Assembly: GCF_014748335.1 (NCBI RefSeq)
Contig: NZ_JAAVIY010000001.1
Location: 372,001 to 436,000, forward strand
DNA length: 64,000 nucleotides
Direction of reading: 5' to 3'
Source: Flavobacterium selenitireducens
GTDB lineage: Bacteria > Bacteroidota > Bacteroidia > Flavobacteriales > Flavobacteriaceae
Part shown: positions 57,633 to 64,000 of the stretch, piece after piece
Position numbering within the stretch: the first letter of the stretch is position 1
How the letters are laid out: each line of letters starts with the position of its first letter
Notes under the pieces: generated by a model
The model's database searches: none
What the model was told of the DNA's origin: nothing
The model's input: only the letters and a program-made list of their open reading frames with translations
Translations under genes and position numbers: made by a program

Positions 57633-57724
57633 GTCCCTAAATTTACCTAATTTTTGTGTGGCATGGTGTTTTACAAACGGCTAAGGTTCTAAAAACCTTT
57701 GAAGTTAACTAATGCCCATTAACG

Positions 57725-57747
57725 AAAAAAGCCCCCTTTCGGAGGCT
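57725..57747 (-). terminator. Intrinsic terminator after the 57838 gene
   Basis: On the minus strand AGCCTCC pairs with GGGGGCT around GAAA, followed by TTTTTT. It lies about 90 bases after the stop of the T9SS gene. Confidence 0.8.
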
Positions 57748-57790
57748 CTTCTCTTACCTTGTCGGCCGAAAGTTATTCCGTAACCAACAT

Positions 57791-57840
57791 TTGCTAATTC
57801 ACAAATTCGCTAATTCACCAATTCGCTAATTCGCTAATTA
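57791..57840. repeat. 8-bp tandem array with the T9SS gene stop inside
   Basis: Units TTGCTAATTCAC, AAATTCGC, TAATTCACC, AATTCGCT, AATTCGCT and AATTA. The stop of the minus-strand gene is the complement of TTA at 57838-57840, the last three bases of the array, just as in the lpdA array at 36628. Confidence 0.85.
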
Positions 57841-60348
57841 TCTCTTAATGACCCTTAGCGTCTTGACACTGGCGCCTTGGGTAAAGATCACATTGTAAAC
57901 TCCGGAAGGATATTGCTCCCCGAATTGCTGGGCTTCGATAGCGTCCGCCGAAACTTCACGGTTCTCCACCAATTTGCCCACCATGTCATACACTTTTACC
58001 ATTACGTTCTCCTGAGAAGACAAATCCGCATCAATGGCAAAACTTTCCGTATATGGATTAGGATAGACGACGGCACGCAACGCGACCTCATAGTTTTCAT
58101 CGGCCTGAGCCTCGGCGATCACGCCTTTTGCAACGCCAGACGTTCCAGGAGCGGTTATGAAACAAGCCTCGCTATAATCTGACCAGTCACCGGCCGTCAT
58201 GATTGAAACCGAAACCGCATACTCGGCTCCCGGCTTAAAGCCAGGCACGTTATTGAACGAGAAATAGTTCTTTGTCCGGTCTACCACGATCGATTCGAAA
58301 TTCTGCATATTGGTCAACTGGAAGCGGTAAGACGTCACCCTGTTCAGGCTCGCCGTAGCGATGAGTGTGCCTTTGGTAGCGATCACCGCCCCACAATTGG
58401 TAAGTTGCGGAACGCCTGGTGCGGCCACGGTGCACGGTTGTCCGTAAGCCGAAAACTCCCCGTTTGCCGTCTTCACCGAAACCTCGATCGAATACGTCCT
58501 TCCGTAAAGGAATTTCTCGAGCATGGTAAGGGAAAACCAGTGGTATTTGCGCTCGATGATTTGAACCTCGTTGGTCGCAACATCCGTCACACGAAATTTG
58601 TAAAGCACGACATTCGGGATACTCGTGGTAGCGATAAGCGTGCTGATGCTCGGCAAGGTTATCCCACATTGGGATGGGCTGATGGCCGCCGCTCCGCCCT
58701 GATCGAGGATAGCCGGAGTCGAAATCTGGCAAGACGGGCCGTAATAATTGAGCCACAAGCCGTTTCTTCTCAATTGGACCGATACATTATACGTGGCGGC
58801 ATAGTCATAAACCGCCAGTTGGGTAAGCTGGAAATGAGGCACGGTGCGATCGATTACCTGTTCGACACCCGTTGCGGCATTCACCACTTTAAAACGGTAG
58901 CCGTCGATTGGTCCGCCCATGCTGACCGCTCCTATTACCGAGGCGATCGAGCCAAGCGTCGTCCCGCATTGAGCCGGCAAAATTTCAGAAAGTATCTGGC
59001 TACCTTCATCGATGGTCCCGTCGCAATCGTCGTCTGTTCCGTTCAACGGGATTTCACTCGCATAAGGATGGATCGACGCGACCGAATCGTTACAGTCGAT
59101 TGCCGTAATCTCGGTCAGATAACCCTCGGGTACGTTCATCCCGTAGCATACCGACTGCTGGACACCCGAAGTGTATCCGTCTTTGTCGGCATCGACATAA
59201 AGCATGGCGCTTCTCCAAAGGTTGGCATCGCCGTCGTTGCAATCGGCTCCAAGCGAAGTCGTCTTAAAACCTTGAGGCGCGGTATTACCGAAACAGGCAA
59301 AAGCGGTTCCGTTGGTGTAGCCGTCGTTGTCGGCATCGATAAAGAACTCCGCGGTACGCCAAACCTGGGCGTCGGCATCGTTGCAATCTGTCGCATTCGA
59401 CACGTATCCTGCCGGTTGGCTACACGCCTGCACAGGGCTTGCCGCGTTTCCGAAACCGTCTCCATCCGAATCTGCATAGTAGGTATTCGGAGCCAGGATC
59501 GTGATGTTGAACACACTCGTGGCCGAACATCCCTCGGGAGCTCCCGGATGGTTGAAGATGTAAAGTGTCGTCGATTCGGTAATCACGTCGCCGGCCTGGT
59601 AGGCGATACCGTCTCCGTTAAGTTCACTGAAATACTCGCCGTTCGCAAGCTCCTGAAGCGTGAACGAACCGCAGGAAACAACGTCCTGAAGGTGGTCGAC
59701 GGCAGGCTCGGCCGTTACGATCAACTGGAAACTCGTCACCGCTGCGCAAGACGAAGCCGCGTTGTTTCGCACCCTGGCATAAACCCACGTTCCGTTTGGA
59801 GCCGAATAGGAATTCACGTTCGAGATCAGGTTGGTATTGTTGGTGGCCCCGTTAAGCGAGCTGTGGTAGCTCACGGTAAACTGGGATGGCGATTGCCCGT
59901 TCAGGACGACAGGCGTTTGCTGCGGCAGATAGAACGTACCGAAGGCAGATGGCGTACAAACCTGTAAATTTTCCGGTTGGGTCGCCGTCGGAAGGGCGTT
60001 GACCGAAATATTGCCCGGGTTGGCGCTGCCCACGATTTGCGGATTGGAACTCGTGACCCTGATGCGGTACGAAGTTCCGGTAGCAGCCGAGGCCGGAATC
60101 ACAACCGAGATCGGCATAGCCGAAGTGGCGCTTACCGAACCGATGACCGTCGCGTTTGTAAAGTCTCCGAAAACGTCGCTCAACTGTACGCTGAAGGCAT
60201 TCGATGGATTAAAAGTGCCGCTTGCGCCAAACGTCACGGTAAAGGTCGCTCCTTTGCAAAATGCGAGGTTGGCCGGGTTGTTCGTCCCTATGTTTTGAGC
60301 CGACATTCCGAAGGCGGAAAGCAGTAAAAAAAGTAACAATTTCTTCAT
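57838..60348 (-). CDS. T9SS-exported surface protein with MopE-type metal-binding repeats and Ig/FN3-like modules
   Basis: Surface or secreted protein of 836 residues. Signal peptide MKKLLLFLLLSAFGMSAQ (ATG at 60348). About 20-300 carry Ig-like strands. Three short MopE-type repeats follow (ADSDGDGFG, DADNDGYTNG and DADKDGYTSG, each with a DCND-type partner) ending DDDCDGTIDEG, typical calcium or copper-binding repeats. Then three FN3/Ig-like modules each containing GYRFKV or RFQLTN, and a C-terminal T9SS type A sorting domain starting YPNPYTESFAI with SGVYNVIF and LRVIKR. It is a paralogue of the next gene. Confidence 0.9.
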   Translation of the reverse strand: MKKLLLFLLLSAFGMSAQNIGTNNPANLAFCKGATFTVTFGASGTFNPSNAFSVQLSDVFGDFTNATVIGSVSATSAMPISVVIPASAATGTSYRIRVTSSNPQIVGSANPGNISVNALPTATQPENLQVCTPSAFGTFYLPQQTPVVLNGQSPSQFTVSYHSSLNGATNNTNLISNVNSYSAPNGTWVYARVRNNAASSCAAVTSFQLIVTAEPAVDHLQDVVSCGSFTLQELANGEYFSELNGDGIAYQAGDVITESTTLYIFNHPGAPEGCSATSVFNITILAPNTYYADSDGDGFGNAASPVQACSQPAGYVSNATDCNDADAQVWRTAEFFIDADNDGYTNGTAFACFGNTAPQGFKTTSLGADCNDGDANLWRSAMLYVDADKDGYTSGVQQSVCYGMNVPEGYLTEITAIDCNDSVASIHPYASEIPLNGTDDDCDGTIDEGSQILSEILPAQCGTTLGSIASVIGAVSMGGPIDGYRFKVVNAATGVEQVIDRTVPHFQLTQLAVYDYAATYNVSVQLRRNGLWLNYYGPSCQISTPAILDQGGAAAISPSQCGITLPSISTLIATTSIPNVVLYKFRVTDVATNEVQIIERKYHWFSLTMLEKFLYGRTYSIEVSVKTANGEFSAYGQPCTVAAPGVPQLTNCGAVIATKGTLIATASLNRVTSYRFQLTNMQNFESIVVDRTKNYFSFNNVPGFKPGAEYAVSVSIMTAGDWSDYSEACFITAPGTSGVAKGVIAEAQADENYEVALRAVVYPNPYTESFAIDADLSSQENVMVKVYDMVGKLVENREVSADAIEAQQFGEQYPSGVYNVIFTQGASVKTLRVIKR

Positions 60349-60376
60349 TTCTGTAGTTGATTTTATTTTCAAGGCG

Positions 60377-60384
60377 CAAAAGTA
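60377..60384 (-). promoter_or_regulatory. -7 box TACTTTTG for the 57838 gene
   Basis: Minus-strand TACTTTTG followed by CG, a full match, 29 bases before the ATG. No TTG at -33. The 405-base gap up to 60753 otherwise holds the terminator of the next gene, an unassigned plus-strand TACCTTTG at 60610 and no open frame. Confidence 0.4.
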
Positions 60385-60711
60385 GTCCCTTACAAATCAT
60401 ATCCGTATCACGACAAATAGTGATTTCGATGAAACCGATCAAATACTCGTCATATGACATCTTTTTTGTTACAAGCCCTTTATTCATAGGCTTTCGCGCC
60501 ATTTTGTCGAAATTGTCCCGTTTGAAACCATAACTGGTTGACAGTCAAAATTCTTACAAATTCTATTTAGAAAATATTAACAAAACGTTACGTGTTCTGC
60601 TGTCAAAATTACCTTTGTATCAAATGTAATCTTCCCGACGATCATCCCTGTCATCGACAGCAAATCGCTAACCGACCGTCATCGGACACATTGTTATCAA
60701 CAAAAAAAAGG

Positions 60712-60741
60712 CCTCCAAACGGAAGCCTTTTCAGTCATTCT
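60712..60741 (-). terminator. Intrinsic terminator after the 60754 gene
   Basis: On the minus strand AAGGCTTCC pairs with GGAGGCCTT around GTTT and is followed by a run of T. It ends the large T9SS gene before the next promoter. Confidence 0.85.
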
Positions 60742-60753
60742 AAATTGCAATTG

Positions 60754-63700
60754 CTATCTCTTGATCACGCGCAGGGTTTTTACGTTTACACCTTGGGCAA
60801 CGACCACATTGTAGACACCCGAAGGATAGCTTTCGCCAAATTGTTGCACTTCGATCGCATCGGACGCGAATTCGCGTTGCTCTACCATTTTCCCGACCAT
60901 GTCATACACCTTGACCGAAACGGTTTCCTGTGTCGGAACGTCCATGTCGATGGCGAAACTTTCGCTGTACGGGTTCGGGTAAAGTACCGCCCGGAATGCT
61001 ACGTGATATGTCTCGTCGGCCTGGTTGGCGGCAACTCCCCTCGATATTGTCGACGAGCCCGGAGCCGTGATAAAGCAGGCTTCTCCGAAATCGGACCACT
61101 TTCCTGAAGTCATCAAGGCGACGCTTACCGAATACTGAGCACCGGCGACGAATCCTGGTACGTTGTTGAACGAGAAAAAGTGCAGTGGACGGTCGATGAT
61201 CGTCGTCTCAAAATTCTCGAGGTTCGTCAGCTGGAAGCGATAGGACGTTACGCGGTTCAGGCTTGTCGTGGCGATCAGCGTGCCTTTTGTAGGGATGACG
61301 GCGCCACAGTTCACGATTTGGGGAACGGCAGGCGTCGTGACGTTACACGGTTGTCCGTATGCGGAATATTGTCCGTTTGTCCGCACGGAAACTTCGATGG
61401 CGTAGGTTCTTCCGTAAAGGAAATCCTCAAGCATCGTAAGGGAAAACCAATGGACGTTTCGGTCGATGGTTTGGAATTCGTTGCTCACGACGTCGGTTAT
61501 TTTAAAGCGATAACCCGTCACGCCCGCGATGCTGGTGGTGGCGATCAGGCTGCTGATGCTTGGCAAAACACCTCCGCACTGGGACGGATTGATCGCCGCG
61601 GCACCGCCCGGGCTAAGGATTGCCGGAGTCGACAGCTGGCAAACCGGACCGTAATAATTGAGCCATTGGCCGTTTCTTCTCAATTGCACGGAAACGTCAT
61701 ACGTAGCAGCGTAATCGTACTGTGCAAGTTGCGTCAGAAGGAAGTGAGGGACATTCCTGTCGATAACTTGTTCGACGCCGCTGGCCACGTTGACCACCTT
61801 GAAGCGGTATCCGTCGATTGGCGCCCCAAAACTCACGGCTCCGATCACCGAAGAAATCGTACCCAAGGTTGTGCCGCACTGGGAAGGCAAAACCTGTGAA
61901 AACACCTGGCTTCCTTCGTCGATGGTACCGTCGCAATCGTCGTCTATGCCGTTGAACGGAATTTCCGTAGCATTGGGATTGACCGACCCGCGGGCATCGT
62001 CGCAATCCAAGTCGTTTGTCGAAAATCCTGAAGGTGGCGTATTGGCATTCGGCGCGCAAACCAAAACTTGCTCACCGGCCCCGAATCCGTCAAAATCGCT
62101 GTCGGCATAAAAGCCATATTGCTGATTGACCGTGACAGTCGCAGATCCGGAAATTCCCTGTCCTTCCAACCCGTTGGCGTCCGTAACCGAAACGATCGTG
62201 TACGTCGAGGTCGCAACCGGTGTTACCGAAACGGCGCTTCCCGAAACATATCCGCTCAAACTGAACACATTGATTCCGTCCGAATAAACGATCTCAAAAG
62301 GAGAAGTCCCGCCAGTCACGGCAATGCTGAACTGGGCCGTTTCTCCCACGCATAGGGTTGCGTCACCCGAAATGACGGCAGCCGTCGGAGCTGATGCAAG
62401 CGTGAAAGGCGCCAGGTCGAATTCGATCGTACCGCTTGAGGCGGCAGTCTGCCAATTCTCCTGGTCGGCGACCAATACTTTGTAGGCGGCAAACGAAGTC
62501 CGTCCGTTGCGTGGCCCGACATATTGTCCGCGTGTCGCTTTGGAGGCAAACGCCATGTTGCCGAATGTGACGTTAAGATCGGACGGGAGATAGGACGAAT
62601 TCGAGCTTACGGTCCCGGATGACATCCAGCTTTCAAGGTTGCTCGAGCCCTGGACGTAAATTCCGTAGAGCATTTCGCCTAAGAATGTCGACGGATTGCT
62701 TTGGTTGCTGAAATCAGGAAAATTACCTGAGGTAGCGGCTCCCTGGTAAGCGAAAATCGTGTCTCCGCTTGCCGATAAACCGTTGAGGTTGCCCGATACT
62801 ACCGCTCCTAAGGAAGCCGTCGCCGGGTTAGACCCGTTGAGATTTTCAATCGAGATTACCGTTCCGGCCGCAATGGTTTGCCCATCGTTTTTCCAGATCA
62901 GGTAATTTTCGCCTCCCCTTACGTTGTTCGCCGTATTCGAAGCCGCCGTAGAAAGGAAGCCGTTGTCGGTAAACTTGATGTATGTATCGCTTGAGATGTC
63001 GACCCAGGCCACGAACGAAAACGTGTCAGGCGTATTGAATTGGAACCCAAGAATGGCGAGGTCGCCTATGGCCAATACCGTCGGTCCTTCGAGGATGTCC
63101 GCGCTAAGACCAGACGGCTGAGGATCGATGACGTAGTTTGAAGCATCGGCTCCGGTCAAAGTCGAAGTTGACGTCACGGCTATGTCGCTCCCGATCGCCG
63201 ATGACGCAAAAATCCCGCTTCCGACCAACGTCACAGCATCTTGAGCCAGAATACCGGATAGCGTCCCGGTAACAGTCGCCGAAACGTTGCCATCAAAAGC
63301 TTTGTCAAGCGCCTGGGCATTAGTGATCGTCAACGAAGCTGGCGTGATATCGGCGAAAAGAGTCGTTGGCGCGACAGCAGTGTAATTCGCCGCCTGTGCT
63401 CCTGAAAGCAGTACATTCGAAATCACGATCGGTTTGCCGTCCGCGACATTTTTGTCCGCAAAGGCCGCAGTTGGCATTCCGGACACCGTCACGTCGTCCT
63501 GGGCGAGCAAGCCTTCGATTTGCGGTGTCCCGGAAACAGTGGCGTTTGTTGTGGCATCGTAAATCTTATCGGATGCCGTCAATCCTGAAATCGCGACTTC
63601 AAGCGGCGTGATCTCAGCCGAAAGGTCGGCAGGTTGTGCAATGGCGTAATTGGACGCACCGGTTCCGTCGAGGACAAAATTGGAGGCGACCGAAATGTCG

Positions 63701-64000
63701 TTTCCAACGTTGACCGATACAAATGTAGCGGGCCCGCCAAACAAAACCACGTCTTCATTGGCGATCACGCCTTCGAGTGCACCTCCAAAAACCGTAGCGG
63801 AATTCGTCGCGTCGTATATTTTATCAGATGCCTGAGCTCCCGTGATCGTAAGCAGTTTGGGCGTAATATCGGCAAAAAGTCCCGTAGGTTGCGCGATCGT
63901 ATAGTTGGCAAGATCGTTACCCGAAAGTTGCAGTTGGGCAGTGACTTCAATCGCGTTTCCGACGTTTGCCGAAGCGAAACTTCCGTTTCCGTCGACGTTC
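60754..64000 (-). CDS. Large T9SS surface protein with YDG/MBG repeats, 5' end outside window
   Basis: Open to the right edge; about 1082 residues visible. The N-terminal visible part has at least three YDG-type repeats of about 85 residues (SDKIYDATNS, SDKIYDATTN, LDKAFDGNVS) plus a partial. An unnamed domain follows (LAILGFQFNTPDTFSFVAW, YIKFTDNGFL, RGGENYLIW), then one MopE-type unit (ADSDFDGFG to DDDCDGTIDEG), three FN3/Ig-like modules and a T9SS type A sorting domain (YPNPYSESFAI to LRVIKR). The C-terminal about 400 residues are very similar to the downstream gene, so the two share a cassette. It is a probable adhesin. Confidence 0.9.
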   Translation of the reverse strand, partial: NVDGNGSFASANVGNAIEVTAQLQLSGNDLANYTIAQPTGLFADITPKLLTITGAQASDKIYDATNSATVFGGALEGVIANEDVVLFGGPATFVSVNVGNDISVASNFVLDGTGASNYAIAQPADLSAEITPLEVAISGLTASDKIYDATTNATVSGTPQIEGLLAQDDVTVSGMPTAAFADKNVADGKPIVISNVLLSGAQAANYTAVAPTTLFADITPASLTITNAQALDKAFDGNVSATVTGTLSGILAQDAVTLVGSGIFASSAIGSDIAVTSTSTLTGADASNYVIDPQPSGLSADILEGPTVLAIGDLAILGFQFNTPDTFSFVAWVDISSDTYIKFTDNGFLSTAASNTANNVRGGENYLIWKNDGQTIAAGTVISIENLNGSNPATASLGAVVSGNLNGLSASGDTIFAYQGAATSGNFPDFSNQSNPSTFLGEMLYGIYVQGSSNLESWMSSGTVSSNSSYLPSDLNVTFGNMAFASKATRGQYVGPRNGRTSFAAYKVLVADQENWQTAASSGTIEFDLAPFTLASAPTAAVISGDATLCVGETAQFSIAVTGGTSPFEIVYSDGINVFSLSGYVSGSAVSVTPVATSTYTIVSVTDANGLEGQGISGSATVTVNQQYGFYADSDFDGFGAGEQVLVCAPNANTPPSGFSTNDLDCDDARGSVNPNATEIPFNGIDDDCDGTIDEGSQVFSQVLPSQCGTTLGTISSVIGAVSFGAPIDGYRFKVVNVASGVEQVIDRNVPHFLLTQLAQYDYAATYDVSVQLRRNGQWLNYYGPVCQLSTPAILSPGGAAAINPSQCGGVLPSISSLIATTSIAGVTGYRFKITDVVSNEFQTIDRNVHWFSLTMLEDFLYGRTYAIEVSVRTNGQYSAYGQPCNVTTPAVPQIVNCGAVIPTKGTLIATTSLNRVTSYRFQLTNLENFETTIIDRPLHFFSFNNVPGFVAGAQYSVSVALMTSGKWSDFGEACFITAPGSSTISRGVAANQADETYHVAFRAVLYPNPYSESFAIDMDVPTQETVSVKVYDMVGKMVEQREFASDAIEVQQFGESYPSGVYNVVVAQGVNVKTLRVIKR

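Overview
ORGANISM. The window looks like chromosomal DNA of a flavobacterium (Bacteroidota, Flavobacteriaceae). Evidence: two surface proteins end in type IX secretion (T9SS type A) sorting domains; genes lack clear Shine-Dalgarno sequences; several upstream regions carry the Bacteroidota -7 box TAnnTTTG; and the gene neighbourhoods are flavobacterial (kdp with a porin and a split KdpD; tpx-dgkA-ftsK-lolA-lptF/G-ribB; peroxiredoxin-thioredoxin-DUF6952; tilS-dsbD). By eye the coding DNA is near half G+C, high for the family. I see no rRNA, tRNA, CRISPR array, phage or insertion sequence. Most of the window is ordinary core genome.

LAYOUT. 1-3700: end of a GH1 beta-glucosidase, a flavin amine oxidase, a glycine-zipper lipoprotein and a Nudix hydrolase. 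3723-14762: a potassium-uptake locus on the minus strand, in transcription order: an NtrC-type regulator, a 93-aa protein, a 27-aa micro-ORF, kdpF, kdpA, kdpB, kdpC, a porin, a KdpD sensor-domain protein and a separate histidine kinase; a small membrane protein sits on the plus strand inside it. 14819-30241: metabolic and housekeeping genes (panB, pseudouridine synthase, aldehyde dehydrogenase, comM/yifB), a 1336-aa hybrid sensor kinase, a GAF kinase and a membrane protein/XRE pair. 30316-38034: dsbD, tilS, pabB, a DUF4349 lipoprotein and lpdA. 38362-41706: an envelope operon of membrane proteins with a winged-helix regulator, DUF1361 and CreD. 41855-56075: a ferritin-like protein, Lrp/methionine gamma-lyase, an amino-acid permease, thiol-peroxide defence genes and the ftsK-lolA-lptF/G-ribB run. 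56223-64000: a GH125 mannosidase and two related T9SS surface proteins, the second cut by the window edge.

MOST INTERESTING. (1) One operator, ACTTTG-N5-CAAAGT followed by ACTTT, occurs three times: before the 38362 operon, inside it before DUF1361, and 26 kb away before the small membrane gene next to kdp. At the last site it overlaps a good -33/-7 promoter. The winged-helix protein at 39016 is the obvious candidate ligand, which would define a small envelope regulon. (2) Two families of very short tandem repeats, an 8-bp AATTCGCT type and a 7-bp TTTAARG type, sit exactly at gene boundaries, so that stop or start codons lie inside repeat units. (3) The kdp locus contains two micro-ORFs too short for routine gene calling and uses an NtrC-type rather than a KdpE-type regulator. 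(4) Two copies of a dispersed hairpin element share AGGGATTGGAGCG and GCGCAAAGCCCG.

LIMITS. Family names come from recognising motifs by eye; no database search was run. Start codons were moved inward where the longest frame began at a non-ATG codon or lacked family-like sequence.
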